64,000 nt of DNA from Oceanisphaera profunda (GCF_002157895.1 NZ_CP021377.1:992001-1056000), one strand, 5' to 3'. Positions 40,227 to 49,480 are shown, numbered from the stretch's first letter. The notes: generated by a model not told the origin, from the letters alone. Numbers and translations are program-made.

Positions 40227-40961
40227 TTAAGCCGCCAAGCCACCCAAGATGCCTTGTATCAAGACCACGATGGCAGAAATAGCAGACACCAATAAAATGG
40301 CGGGTCTGGCACTTTCCACGCTCACCACTCGCTCCAAATGGCGGGATAACCAAAAACCGATGATAACCCCCGGCAGCATTTTTACAATCAAGGAGAAGCC
40401 CAGCACGCTCGCCCCTCCTTGCCACCACAGCATCAGCAGTGAAAGAGGCGTGCCGACTAAAAAGAAAGCGGCAATTTCGTTACGCGCCGTAAGCCGCGCT
40501 TCATGTTGATACAAGAGCGCAATCGGCGGGCCGCCCACAGACGTAGCCGTGCCTAACACGCCGGATAAAAAGCCCGCCACCGTTAAACTTACACCATTGA
40601 GCGGCAGCGAATAACGACGCAGACTCAACCACACCGCCAATAATAAAGCCGAACCAAAAAATAGGCTGAGCTGCCACGACGCTATGCTCACCAATAACAG
40701 CGCCCCGCACCAAGAGCCCGGCAGGCGCGCCACAATTGCCGGCAATATGCGGCGAAAATTAAGACTGTGGCGCTGTTTAAACACCACCACCACAGATAAT
40801 AACCACCCCAACATCAACACAGGTCCTGGCACATAGGCGGGATCAATCAAGTACAACAAGGGCGCGGCCAACAGGCCAAAACCAATGCCCACCCAGGCCT
40901 GCACTATGATGCTAATGGTGACGATTAATAGCGCCAGCAATTCTAATGATGAATACAGCAC
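40227..40961 (-). CDS. Sulfite/sulfonate-type exporter family (TSUP/TauE) permease
   Basis: About 244 residues with 7-8 hydrophobic segments: ELLALLIVTISIIVQAWVGIGFGLLAAPLLYLI at the N-terminus (GxGxGxxxxP signature of the family), then VLMLGWLLSVVVVF, and the second repeat VAGFLSGVLGTATSVGGPPIALLYQ with the typical GxxGTxTSVGGPPIxL motif. The TSUP family exports small anions, mostly sulfur-containing ones; the substrate here is unknown. I start at GTG 40961, with AGGA 7 bp upstream; the frame is open to 41138, but that part is hydrophilic, repeat-derived and contains AT-rich DNA. It faces the same way as the unknown pair upstream but a terminator separates them. Confidence 0.78.
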   Translation of the reverse strand: MLYSSLELLALLIVTISIIVQAWVGIGFGLLAAPLLYLIDPAYVPGPVLMLGWLLSVVVVFKQRHSLNFRRILPAIVARLPGSWCGALLLVSIASWQLSLFFGSALLLAVWLSLRRYSLPLNGVSLTVAGFLSGVLGTATSVGGPPIALLYQHEARLTARNEIAAFFLVGTPLSLLMLWWQGGASVLGFSLIVKMLPGVIIGFWLSRHLERVVSVESARPAILLVSAISAIVVLIQGILGGLAA

Positions 40962-41069
40962 GCATTTATCCTGCCGTAAAAAATGCCATTCTAGCATGAA
41001 AGAAACAGCGCCGAGCGAACCCGTAGCTCGGGCCTCTTGAACGCTTAATTTTTTAATATGAATAAAAAA

Positions 41070-41100
41070 ACCGAGCCACTGACATAGGTCAATGCTCGGT
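41070..41100 (-). terminator. Terminator of the 41-43.6 kb operon
   Basis: ACCGAGC / GCTCGGT outer stem with an inner TGAC-ATAG-GTCA stem; the minus strand continues in seven Ts. 89 bp past the stop at 41190. It separates the unknown pair from the TSUP gene. Confidence 0.85.
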
Positions 41101-41189
41101 CTTAAATAAGGTAAATAGCTGAAACACCAAACGAACAAAAGCGGTGGCTGTCTTTAAGCTAAACGCTCAGCGCTGGATGCCGGCCGTTG

Positions 41190-41939
41190 CTATACACTGC
41201 CCGCCCCTTGGCGAGAGCGTTCACTGTTTTCGACTAAGATACCGGCACCTAGGCGATTAATATCATTCCATAACGCATCATCAATTTCGATGCCGTGGTC
41301 GATAATGTACTCCTTGTTATCGGCCAATTGCTCGGGGCTCATATAAAGCGCGTTTCGGTTACCCTTAGAGCTCTGTAACGATGCAGATAAGTCCACTCGC
41401 GAGCTGCACACTATGGTGAGCGCCTGAGTCTCATCCGGATTAGTCACCAAGCTGGTCGTCGCCTCACTGAAACTGGGATAGCGCTCTCCTGCTTTAATCC
41501 CCGCCGCATATTCTTTCACCGTCTTGCTGCCGTTTTGCCAATAGGCGGTCACACTAATGCCCCGTCTCCCGCAGTCGGTAAGCGCCTTAAGCGCAAACAT
41601 ACGGTTATGGCAGTTATGCACGGTAATAGTGGCAATACCGCTTTCTAAGGCTTTGGCGTGCGCCAAATCAATCGAGGAGGCAATGCAGTTAAGCGCGCTA
41701 CGGCCATTGCTGTCGATAATGGCTGAAGTACTGTCTTCATACACCACAGTACTGAGCGGCTTATCAAAATCCAGACCAATATAAGGCAAGGCGCGCTTTA
41801 GCTCTGCCAGGCCGTTAAGGCCGTGTTTTTCTAGCCATAACACCATATTAGCTGCATCTTCATAGTTACCCACAAAGTAGCCTGAAGCCTCAAAACAACG
41901 GCGCAACGCCGCTTTTAGTTCGTTCATTGACACTTGCAT
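41190..41939 (-). CDS. Ldh_2-like protein of unknown function (DUF3726-type)
   Basis: 249 residues, no signal peptide or membrane segment. N-terminal helix-rich part (MNELKAALRRCFEASGYFVGNYEDAANMVLWLEKHGLNGL) resembles the start of type-2 malate/L-lactate dehydrogenases, and SIDLAHAKALESGIATITVHNCHNRMFALKALTDCGRRGISVTAYW resembles the middle, with the expected His-containing NSSHFG-like segment changed to NCHNR. I think this is the family listed as DUF3726, but from memory only. A cofactor-dependent dehydrogenase role is inference. Its start overlaps by 1 bp the stop of the 548-residue gene, so the two are made together. Confidence 0.6.
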   Translation of the reverse strand: MQVSMNELKAALRRCFEASGYFVGNYEDAANMVLWLEKHGLNGLAELKRALPYIGLDFDKPLSTVVYEDSTSAIIDSNGRSALNCIASSIDLAHAKALESGIATITVHNCHNRMFALKALTDCGRRGISVTAYWQNGSKTVKEYAAGIKAGERYPSFSEATTSLVTNPDETQALTIVCSSRVDLSASLQSSKGNRNALYMSPEQLADNKEYIIDHGIEIDDALWNDINRLGAGILVENSERSRQGAGSV

Positions 41940-43585
41940 CAGTCAATTCCTCCCACTACGGGCGCCAGCGGCATAAACCAATCATCGTTATAAACGTGGC
42001 CAATATCTTCTAGCAGCGGAGCACCTTGAAACATGGTGTTGCGTACCCACAACTTAGAGCGGGGATCGAACTTACTCACGCCAAAAAAGGATAATTTGCA
42101 GCGCAGCAGGTGCATGGGCAGTACATCTTTGGCCAACAGGTTGGCTTGAATATCACCGTACACACAGCGGTCCATACTTTGAATGCGCCGCACGATACCG
42201 CGCAGCTTGGGTCGCGCCACCATAAAGCGGGCAGTGGTGTGCTCTGGATGTTCTTTAATGTATTGGCACAACAACTGGTAGCACTTATATACCGCGTAGC
42301 CTACGCCCAGTGGCATTTGCTTTTCTCGCCCTTGATCCAGCGCGCACTCACCGAGGCGGGGCTCCATTTTATCTTCTGAGCGATACCAGAAAATATCTCG
42401 TGAACCGACGGCATTAAAGTCTATTTTCAATGCCCAGTCATAACGGCGCTCGATCACTTCTTTGAGCTTTTGCAGTGGCATCAAAGAGTCCAGATCAAGA
42501 AACTCTTCCACGCAGTAATAGTCATCCAAGCCATCCACCAGCTGCGGATAAAGCTCCAACAGTATCGACACCAGCAGCTCTTGCCCTTGCAGTGAGCAGT
42601 GCTGCTCGCTCCACGCCAAGAAGTCATTCCAGTCGTGCAACGAGGCACCCGCTTGCTCGCGCAACGCCGAGAGATCGTCAATTACCCGCACATTGTTATT
42701 GGTCTGCCAAGGATCTTCGGTGAAAGTCTCCGCCATGTGCTGAGCACTGCGCGCCAATAGCGCATCCAATTGCTGGCGTATGCGGTCGTCGATAAAGCCT
42801 AAGCTTCGCACCAAGGCCAGCGCCAGCTCGCGCATTTCTATCCATTGGTTAATGAGCATGGGGTGATTAATCAGATAGGGGGCCATGCCAAGACCGGTGG
42901 AGTTGCCGATACCGAAATAGCGCTTGATATGCGGCTGCATGGGATTATATTGCTGCGGATTACGTTGTTGGGCAATGTGCTCAACTTGTAACAAGCTGAA
43001 GTTTCTCAACATTAAGCAGGCAAACATTTCGGCGGCAAAAGGCCGGGCAAAGTCGGGATACCGAGTGCTGACTTTATCCCAGTCGGCCATGCCCAGCTTG
43101 CCACTGCCGTATACAGCTGTGGTGCGATACAAGTAACCCACCTTGGCGATTTTGGCTATATCGGGCTGCTCGCCCTTGCTTAATTGATCGACCACATAAT
43201 CAAAGTTGCGCGCACTGCGATTAGCACGAGACAACACAAACACGCGCGCATCCACGCGGCCCGCTTCCTGCAACGGCACATTTTGGCGTAAAAAGGCTAA
43301 GTAATCGTCTTCTACGCGCCCTGCTACCAGTGCCATGGTGAGATCCCATTTACTGGCAACCACGCGGTCGTTGCGCTCTGCTGAGCTTAAGTAATCAGAG
43401 AAAATAACGAAGCTGAACAGCCCCTGCGCGGTGTTGATTTCATAAATAACGGTGCCGTAACCCTCGGCACACAGATCCAAGCGAGCAGTATTGATTTGCC
43501 AGCGCTCAAGCATGATGCGGCGCACTAAAATGCGCATAAAACTCAATCGGCTCTGGTGCATAGCGCCCAGTCGTTCCAAGTCCAT
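41939..43585 (-). CDS. Conserved protein of unknown function, partner of the Ldh_2-like protein
   Basis: 548 residues from the first ATG in frame; soluble, Leu/Arg-rich and mainly helical, no signal peptide, no motif I recognise. Notable segments: MRILVRRIMLERWQI, FVIFSDYLSSAERNDRVVASKWD, VFVLSRANRSARNFDYVVDQL, YFGIGNSTGLGMAPYLINHP, FNAVGSRDIFWYRSEDKMEPR. The reading frame remains protein-like upstream of this ATG (SNQSLPAGPNALPLRPVDQV) with no start codon, while a well-placed ATG at 43659 with GAGGG before it is one frame off; one more G in the run at 43622-43625 would join them. So the true start may be 43659. Confidence 0.65.
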   Translation of the reverse strand: MDLERLGAMHQSRLSFMRILVRRIMLERWQINTARLDLCAEGYGTVIYEINTAQGLFSFVIFSDYLSSAERNDRVVASKWDLTMALVAGRVEDDYLAFLRQNVPLQEAGRVDARVFVLSRANRSARNFDYVVDQLSKGEQPDIAKIAKVGYLYRTTAVYGSGKLGMADWDKVSTRYPDFARPFAAEMFACLMLRNFSLLQVEHIAQQRNPQQYNPMQPHIKRYFGIGNSTGLGMAPYLINHPMLINQWIEMRELALALVRSLGFIDDRIRQQLDALLARSAQHMAETFTEDPWQTNNNVRVIDDLSALREQAGASLHDWNDFLAWSEQHCSLQGQELLVSILLELYPQLVDGLDDYYCVEEFLDLDSLMPLQKLKEVIERRYDWALKIDFNAVGSRDIFWYRSEDKMEPRLGECALDQGREKQMPLGVGYAVYKCYQLLCQYIKEHPEHTTARFMVARPKLRGIVRRIQSMDRCVYGDIQANLLAKDVLPMHLLRCKLSFFGVSKFDPRSKLWVRNTMFQGAPLLEDIGHVYNDDWFMPLAPVVGGID

Positions 43586-44348
43586 TACTTGGTCAACGGG
43601 TCGCAGTGGCAGAGCGTTAGGCCCCGCAGGGAGGCTTTGATTGCTGCTAACCTCATCATGTTTCTACCCTCGATAATGACTAAATATCCTTATTGCGCTA
43701 TTTACCGAGCTGTAGCCCAACATAACGCAGGGTCAGAAAGATCAAACATTATTCCGTTATTCATTGAATTAGGGATGCGACTTTCTACCTCATGGCTCAC
43801 ATCATGGTGCCTTTCAATAAAATCCAACAAGTTAAATGCTTATATCGTTTGATAAGAAAAGTTTATCAGAATGCCAGCAAAGCGTATTAATACTGATGGC
43901 AATCTAAATAACTGACTTTATGGTTAGAAAAATAATGAGCAAAATGAGAGGTCGCGCAGGTTTATTAACAAGCAGTGAAGGGTAAATAGTGAAAGGTGAA
44001 GAGGACGACATGAAACAAAGACCACACATAATCATCCGTATTTGAAGGATTGGTGTGTATAAGCTAGTCCCCTTTGCTCTTCACCCTTTACACTTCGCAA
44101 GTTTAAAGCAGATACCGGAGCAAGTCCGGCAAGACGGCAGAAGAGACAACACCCAAACCAGTCTGCATATTCAGTCTCAGTCCTTACCATTAAAGATCCC
44201 TTTCAGCTCTGATCACTATTTTCCCGTGCTTCTCATTAATAAAGAGGCGTGTTCTTCCGTGGCAAAAGGTGTTTAGTGTCGGTGTGATATTTCAAACCGT
44301 TCCGCCTTCGGCGAAATGCGAGAGCAAGCGTTCGCCTACAAACACCCC
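43586..44348. other. 763-bp gap with promoter, family F and B pieces and a GTAG palindrome
   Basis: The first 75 bp are probably the true 5' end of the gene ending at 41939. 43660-43960 is unique AT-rich sequence, probably its promoter region. Family F words lie at 43973-44005 (GTGAAGGGTAAATAGTGAAAG) in shortened form and 44078-44100; the right half of a family B element is at about 44185-44270 (GATCACTATTTTCCCGTG, CTTCCGTGGCAAAAGG); a GTAG palindrome on the minus strand runs 44299-44339 (GTAGGCGAACGCTTGCTCTC, arms GGCGAA/TTCGCC). No other gene. Confidence 0.6.
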
Positions 44349-45236
44349 TCAGTCTTGGCTGGCCAGAATAAAATCGACCAGCGCCTGGGCGGGCGGGGTT
44401 AACGACTTATTATTCAGCCGAATTATACCGATGCGCCGCGTGATCACCGGCGTGTGCAACGGAATAAAAGTGAGCTTGGTATTATCTTTGGGAAAGGCAT
44501 ACCAAGGCAGCGTGGTGACGCCAAAGCCCGCCTCTAGCATGGCCACCAACGACATCATATTAGAGATATAATACTGAGAATGCGCCAATAGCGACTCGGC
44601 CTCACTGCCCTCAAGCAATCGAGAAGTACCATTACTGATTAACCGATATTCCCGCAATGCCTGCCAATGTAACTCGCTGTGGCTGGCCAACGGGTGATCG
44701 CTAGGGCACACCACCCCTAATCTGTCTTCCCACACCGGCGTAAAATGCTTTTCACTTTCTCTTTGCTCATCAAACAGGCTGGCAATACCAAAATCCACCT
44801 GCTGGTTTTCGACCATTTTCAACACTGCATCCGAGTTATCGTCAAACACACTCACGTGCAAATCGTTGCTACCGATGAAATTAAGCAACAATTCAGGCAA
44901 AAATCGACAGGCAATGGAGGGCACAGACGCCAAGCGCAAATGTCCGGTTTTATGCTCGGCCAGCAAGGTCATGTCTTCGGCAATGCGATCGTGATGGGCG
45001 AGCAACTCTTTTGCCTTTGGCAAAAAATGTTGTCCAAACGGCGTCAGCTCAGTTTTAGCGGCACGACTATTATGCTTTTCAAACAAGGCTTCGCTTAACT
45101 TATTTTCTAAGTCACGAATCGACAACGAAATAGCAGGCTGGGTGCGATGCGCCTTTTCTGCCGCTAAATGAAAGCCTTTTAGCTCGGCTACCCAAACAAA
45201 GTGACGCAGTTGAGCAATCTTGAATTCTGGCAGCAC
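44349..45236 (-). CDS. LysR-family regulator of the divergent catabolic genes
   Basis: 295 residues. N-terminal winged helix (FKIAQLRHFVWVAELKGFHLAAEKAHRTQPAISLSIRDLENKL) and an effector domain of periplasmic-binding fold (VSVFDDNSDAVLKMVENQQVDFGIASL, ISNMMSLVAMLEAGFGVTTLPWYAF). It is divergent from the aldehyde dehydrogenase with 94 bp between starts, the classical layout for a LysR regulator that controls the neighbouring operon. The effector cannot be told from the sequence. Confidence 0.9.
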   Translation of the reverse strand: MLPEFKIAQLRHFVWVAELKGFHLAAEKAHRTQPAISLSIRDLENKLSEALFEKHNSRAAKTELTPFGQHFLPKAKELLAHHDRIAEDMTLLAEHKTGHLRLASVPSIACRFLPELLLNFIGSNDLHVSVFDDNSDAVLKMVENQQVDFGIASLFDEQRESEKHFTPVWEDRLGVVCPSDHPLASHSELHWQALREYRLISNGTSRLLEGSEAESLLAHSQYYISNMMSLVAMLEAGFGVTTLPWYAFPKDNTKLTFIPLHTPVITRRIGIIRLNNKSLTPPAQALVDFILASQD

Positions 45237-45330
45237 GATAAGAATTCCTTATCAGTTAATATTATTAATTAATTTTTATTATTAAAACACAGCTTCTATG
45301 ATGATACCAATCAAGCAAAGGAGATCACTC
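45237..45330. promoter_or_regulatory. Divergent promoter/operator region, LysR gene / aldehyde dehydrogenase
   Basis: Very AT-rich (CTTATCAGTTAATATTATTA, ATTAATTTTTATTATTAAAA), with the palindrome ATTAATTAAT at about 45265-45274 and several overlapping T-N11-A matches, as expected of LysR-type sites. The AT-richness makes the exact site unclear. AAGGAG lies 8 bp before the ATG at 45331. Confidence 0.5.
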
Positions 45331-46773
45331 ATGTCTAATTCAGTATTTCGTAACTACATCGCCGGTGAATGGGTTGAAGGCCCAAGTGCTATTGCTAACA
45401 TCAGCCCGTCTGATCTGAGCGATGTTATCGGTCATTACGCCCAAGCCGATGCCGCTCAGGCCAAAGCCGCCATCGCTGCCGCCGTTAACGGCCAGTTAGA
45501 ATGGCAGAAAAGTGGCCTAGAGCAGCGCTACGCCGTACTGATGGCCATTGGTGACGAGCTTATCGCCCGTAAAGACGAGCTGGGTAGACTGCTGGCCCGT
45601 GAAGAAGGCAAAACCTTAGCCGAAGGCGCCGGTGAAGTGTATCGCTCTGGTCAGTTCTTTCATTACTACGCCGCCGAAGTGCTGCGCCAAATGGGTGAAA
45701 CCGCAGACTCAGTCCGCCCAGGTGTAGACATTGAAACCCGCCGCGAGCCCGTGGGCGTGGTGGGAATTATCACACCGTGGAACTTCCCGACTGCCACCGG
45801 CGCGTGGAAAATTGCCCCAGCACTGGCCTTCGGTAATGCGGTGGTGTGGAAACCCGCCAACCAAGTGCCTGCTTCCGCTTGGGCATTGACCGAGATTATC
45901 TCGCGCCAGCAGCTACCCGCCGGCACGTTCAACCTAGTAATGGGCCCTGGCGCCGAAGTGGGAGATGTGTTAATCCACTCTCGTGACATTAATGCCCTGA
46001 CCTTTACCGGTTCACTGGAAACTGGCCGCAAGGTGGCCGTGGCCACGGCCGGTAACTTAGTAAAATGCCAGCTGGAAATGGGCAGTAAAAACGCATTAGT
46101 GGTATTGGACGATGCGGACTTAGATAACGCCGTTGAGTGTGCGGTAGGTGGTGCTTACGGCGGCACCGGTCAGAAATGTACTGCTTCTTCTCGCCTGATT
46201 GTTACCGAAGGCATTCACGACCGCTTTGTGGCCGCCGTGATTGAGCGCATGAAAAAGCTAGTAGTCGGTAATCCGCTAAAAGAAGGCGTACACATTGGTG
46301 CCGTAGCCGATGCCCGCCAAATGGAATCTAACCTGAAATACCTGGAGCTGGCCAAAGCTGAAGGCGGCAACTTGGTATACGGCGGCGAGGTGATCACCGC
46401 AGAAACCGAAGGCTACTACATGCAGCCAGCGCTGTTTATCGACACCACCAACGACATGACCATTAACCGCGAAGAAGCCTTTGCGCCCATTGCCTGTGTA
46501 ATCAAGGTCAAAGACTACGCTGAAGCGCTGGCCACCTTAAATGACACCAACTTTGGCTTAACCGGCGGCATTTGCACCGAATCATTAAAGTATGCCACCG
46601 ACTTTAAACGCAACGCCAAAACTGGCTGCGTGATGGTGAACTTGCCCACTGCAGGCACCGATTACCATGTGCCATTTGGCGGGCGTAAAGACTCTAGCTT
46701 CGGCCCTCGTGAACAGGGTACTTATGCCAAAGAGTTTTACACCGTCGTCAAAACCACCTACATCCGCGCTTAA
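45331..46773 (+). CDS. NAD(P)+-dependent aldehyde dehydrogenase
   Basis: 480 residues; oxidises an aldehyde to the acid. EPVGVVGIITPWNFPTATGAWKIAPALAFGNAVVWKPA (cofactor site, catalytic Asn in PWNFP), LTFTGSLETGRKVA, catalytic Glu in QLEMGSKNALVVLDDADLD and Cys in GGTGQKCTASSRLIV (about Cys 284), FAPIACVIKV. It resembles semialdehyde dehydrogenases acting on charged short aldehydes such as alpha-ketoglutaric semialdehyde, but the substrate is not certain. Start at 45331 (MSNSVFRNYIAG), decided by AAGGAG; the frame to 45298 is longer. First gene of the LysR-divergent operon; the next starts 13 bp on. Confidence 0.9.
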   Translation: MSNSVFRNYIAGEWVEGPSAIANISPSDLSDVIGHYAQADAAQAKAAIAAAVNGQLEWQKSGLEQRYAVLMAIGDELIARKDELGRLLAREEGKTLAEGAGEVYRSGQFFHYYAAEVLRQMGETADSVRPGVDIETRREPVGVVGIITPWNFPTATGAWKIAPALAFGNAVVWKPANQVPASAWALTEIISRQQLPAGTFNLVMGPGAEVGDVLIHSRDINALTFTGSLETGRKVAVATAGNLVKCQLEMGSKNALVVLDDADLDNAVECAVGGAYGGTGQKCTASSRLIVTEGIHDRFVAAVIERMKKLVVGNPLKEGVHIGAVADARQMESNLKYLELAKAEGGNLVYGGEVITAETEGYYMQPALFIDTTNDMTINREEAFAPIACVIKVKDYAEALATLNDTNFGLTGGICTESLKYATDFKRNAKTGCVMVNLPTAGTDYHVPFGGRKDSSFGPREQGTYAKEFYTVVKTTYIRA

Positions 46774-46786
46774 CGGAGACAGGGCT

Positions 46787-47797
46787 ATGAGCCGAACATT
46801 ACATAACGACATGATAGTGATTGACGGGTTGCAGTATTCCAACTGGAGCCGAGAAATCTTCGAGCAACTGCACCAAGGCGGCGTGACCATGGTGCACGCC
46901 ACCATCGTCTATCACGAACAGATCCGCGAAACCCTGATGCGCGTTGCCGAGTGGAACCGTCAGTTTGAACTACACGGCGACCTTATTATGCCGGTGCGCA
47001 GCAGTGATGATATTCGCCGCGCCAAGGCCGAAGGCAAAGTCGGCATTATGTTTGGGGCGCAAAACTGCTCCCCGATAGAAGACGATATTGGCATGGTGGA
47101 GGTCATGCGTGATCTCAATCTGATGATCATGCAGCTCACCTACAATAACCAGAGCTTACTGGCCTGCGGTTGCTACGAAGCGGTAGATAGCGGCGTCACG
47201 CGCTTTGGTCGCCAAGTGATCAAAGAAATGAATCGGGTGGGCATGGTTATCGACATGAGCCACAGCGCCGAGCGCAGCACGTTAGAGGCTATCGAAATTT
47301 CTGAGCGCCCTATCGTTATCTCGCACGCTAACCCGTTAAGCTTTCACGATGCTAAGCGCAACAAGTCAGATACTGTGCTGAAAGCACTGGCCGAATCCGG
47401 TGGTTTGTTAGGCTTTAGCGCCTATCCTTTCCACCTGAAAAATGGCCCCGATTGCACGCTGGACGAATACTGCGACATGATTGCCCGCACTGCAGATCTC
47501 ATGGGCGTAGACCGCTTGGGCATCGGCACCGATTTATGCCAAAACCAGCCGCTGTCGGTGCTGGAATGGATGCGCAATGGTCGCTGGTCTAAGGCCATGG
47601 ATTATGGCGAAGGCTCTAAGGCTAATGCCGATTGGCCACGACCATTATCTTGGTTTCGTGACAGCCGCGACTTCCCCAACCTCACCAAGGGCTTGTTAGC
47701 CCGAGGCTTTAGCCAACAAGACACGGCAAAAATAATGGGCCAAAACTGGCTGACCTTCCTAGATACCGCCCTGCAGCCACAAACTGCTGCTCAATAA
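46787..47797 (+). CDS. Peptidase family M19 (membrane/renal dipeptidase-like) hydrolase
   Basis: 336 residues, no signal peptide. TIM-barrel metal-dependent hydrolase: MIVIDGLQYSNW instead of the usual DGHND/DxHxD metal site, KVGIMFGAQNCSPIEDDI (usual EGG), EMNRVGMVIDMSHSAERSTLEAI (His ligand), PIVISHANP (His ligand), DRLGIGTDLCQNQP. The first His-x-Asp pair is replaced by GLQY, so the di-zinc site is altered and it may not be a dipeptidase. Related M19 proteins occur near methylated-amine catabolism in pseudomonads. Start at 46787 with GGAGACAGGG upstream, in a tight operon. Confidence 0.85.
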   Translation: MSRTLHNDMIVIDGLQYSNWSREIFEQLHQGGVTMVHATIVYHEQIRETLMRVAEWNRQFELHGDLIMPVRSSDDIRRAKAEGKVGIMFGAQNCSPIEDDIGMVEVMRDLNLMIMQLTYNNQSLLACGCYEAVDSGVTRFGRQVIKEMNRVGMVIDMSHSAERSTLEAIEISERPIVISHANPLSFHDAKRNKSDTVLKALAESGGLLGFSAYPFHLKNGPDCTLDEYCDMIARTADLMGVDRLGIGTDLCQNQPLSVLEWMRNGRWSKAMDYGEGSKANADWPRPLSWFRDSRDFPNLTKGLLARGFSQQDTAKIMGQNWLTFLDTALQPQTAAQ

Positions 47798-47802
47798 GAA
47801 TA

Positions 47803-47823
47803 ACGGGGAGCCTAGCTCCCCGT
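47803..47823 (+). other. Intercistronic hairpin
   Basis: ACGGGGAG, loop CCTAG, CTCCCCGT: perfect 8-bp stem 5 bp past the M19 gene, without U tract. Probably protects or attenuates the message before the BCCT gene. Confidence 0.65.
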
Positions 47824-47848
47824 GTAATGTTCCATAATGGAGGCGAAC

Positions 47849-49423
47849 ATGAGCAATAAAACAGAGGCGGAACTGGCCATGGATACCCATTCAACAAATA
47901 ATACCCCCCAAAAAACCACTTTTTTTACCGGACTGGACTTACCGGTCTTTCTGCTCAGTGGCGGCGCCCTTATGCTGTTCGTCATCATGGCGCTCTACGA
48001 CATTCAATTGGTATCGAGCTGGGTAGACAATGCCTTTGCCGTATCAACCAAACTGTTTGGCGCTTACTGGCAGGTATTACTGTTACTGACCTTTTTAATC
48101 GCGATAGCCATGGCAGTAGGCAAAGGCGGCAACGTGCGCCTAGGCGGATTAGCGGTGCCGGAGATGTCTACTTTTCAGTGGATGTCGATCATCATGTGTA
48201 CCTTGCTGGCTGGCGGCGGTGTGTTTTGGGCCGCAGCAGAGCCACTGGCGCACTTTCTTTCTCCTCCCCCTTTGTATGCCGATGAAACCGATGGCATGAA
48301 CAAGGCCATTAACGCGCTGGCACAAAGCTTTATGCACTGGGGATTTTTAGCCTGGGCTATTCTGGGCAGCTTAACCGGCATCGTCTTTACCCACTTACAT
48401 TACGACAAAGGCTTGCCGCTTAAACCTCGCACCTTGTTATATCCGGTGTTTGGTGACTGGGTCATGAAAAGCTGGCTAGGCACCTTGGTCGATGCTTGCT
48501 GCGTATTAGCGGTAGTGGCGGGCACCGTAGGCCCCATCGGCTTCTTAGGCTTACAAATCAGCTTTGGCCTAGAAAAACTGTTTGGCATTCCCGATACCTA
48601 TATGACTCAGGTGATGATCCTCGTCGGTTTGATTGCCATCTATACCTTATCTGCGGTGAGTGGCGTGAATCGCGGCATTAAGATACTCAGTAATTTAAAC
48701 GTGGTGCTGGCCGCATTTTTAATGCTGTTTATTCTATTGTTTGGCCCTACAGCCTTTATCATTGATGCCTATATCGGTGCCTTTGGTGTGTATATCAGTG
48801 ATTTCTTCCCGATGGCGACCTTTAGGGCCGATCCTGCCTGGTTAGATTGGTGGACGGTATTCTTCTGGGGTTGGTTTTTAGGCTATGGCCCGTTAATGGC
48901 GATGTTTGTGGCGCGTATTTCACGGGGGCGCACCGTGCGTCAGGTGATTTTATTAATCGCCATCGTCGCGCCTATCATCACCTGCTTCTGGTTCACCATC
49001 ATGGGCGGCAGTGGTATTGCGTTCGAGTTAGCCAATCCGGGCAGTGTGTCTGAAGCCTTCTCGGGGTTTAACTTACCCGCCGCATTACTGGCCATCACCG
49101 AACAGCTGCCACTGGGCACCATCATCTCGGTGTTGTTTTTAATCCTCACAACCATCTTTGTTGCCACCACCGGTGACTCCATGACCTATGCGGTATCCAT
49201 GGTTATGACCGGAACGGATCACCCTCATTCAGGAGTACGAGTGTTCTGGGGCGTGATGATGGGGGTAGTGGCGGCTATTTTAATTTCCATTGGCTCCGGA
49301 GGAATATCAGCGCTGCAATCCTTTATTGTGGTCACCGCAGTACCTGTCTCTTTTGTGTTGCTGCCCACGCTATGGACGGCACCGAAGATCATTAAGCAAA
49401 TGGCGATTGAACAAAACTTGTAA
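47849..49423 (+). CDS. BCCT-family (betaine/carnitine/choline) transporter
   Basis: 524 residues, about 12 membrane segments. LAGGGVFWAAAEPLAHF, SFMHWGFLAWAILG, the family segment WWTVFFWGWFLGYGPLMAMFVARISRGRTVRQVI with Trp-rich substrate region (aromatic cage), TTGDSMTYAVSMVMTGTD. In the choline/betaine members the box is Met/Trp-rich; here YGPLMAMFVARISRGRT fits the family signature. It imports quaternary amines or similar zwitterions with Na+ or H+. Start at 47849, RBS GGAGG. Its place in the operon suggests the pathway substrate is a betaine-like or other zwitterionic compound. Confidence 0.92.
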   Translation: MSNKTEAELAMDTHSTNNTPQKTTFFTGLDLPVFLLSGGALMLFVIMALYDIQLVSSWVDNAFAVSTKLFGAYWQVLLLLTFLIAIAMAVGKGGNVRLGGLAVPEMSTFQWMSIIMCTLLAGGGVFWAAAEPLAHFLSPPPLYADETDGMNKAINALAQSFMHWGFLAWAILGSLTGIVFTHLHYDKGLPLKPRTLLYPVFGDWVMKSWLGTLVDACCVLAVVAGTVGPIGFLGLQISFGLEKLFGIPDTYMTQVMILVGLIAIYTLSAVSGVNRGIKILSNLNVVLAAFLMLFILLFGPTAFIIDAYIGAFGVYISDFFPMATFRADPAWLDWWTVFFWGWFLGYGPLMAMFVARISRGRTVRQVILLIAIVAPIITCFWFTIMGGSGIAFELANPGSVSEAFSGFNLPAALLAITEQLPLGTIISVLFLILTTIFVATTGDSMTYAVSMVMTGTDHPHSGVRVFWGVMMGVVAAILISIGSGGISALQSFIVVTAVPVSFVLLPTLWTAPKIIKQMAIEQNL

Positions 49424-49455
49424 GACGTACTCGTTAAGCGATTTTTAATCTAACT

Positions 49456-49480
49456 GAGCGGCACTAGCCGCTCTTTTTTT
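49456..49480 (+). terminator. Terminator between the BCCT gene and ridA-like gene
   Basis: GAGCGGC, loop ACTA, GCCGCTC, seven Ts; 33 bp after the BCCT stop. It should separate the operon from the RidA gene in part. Confidence 0.85.

Noticed and set aside
40227-41138. Long N-terminus of the TSUP permease
   Set aside because: Hydrophilic and located over repeat-like DNA and the terminator of the upstream operon; the GTG at 40961 with AGGA fits the family start.
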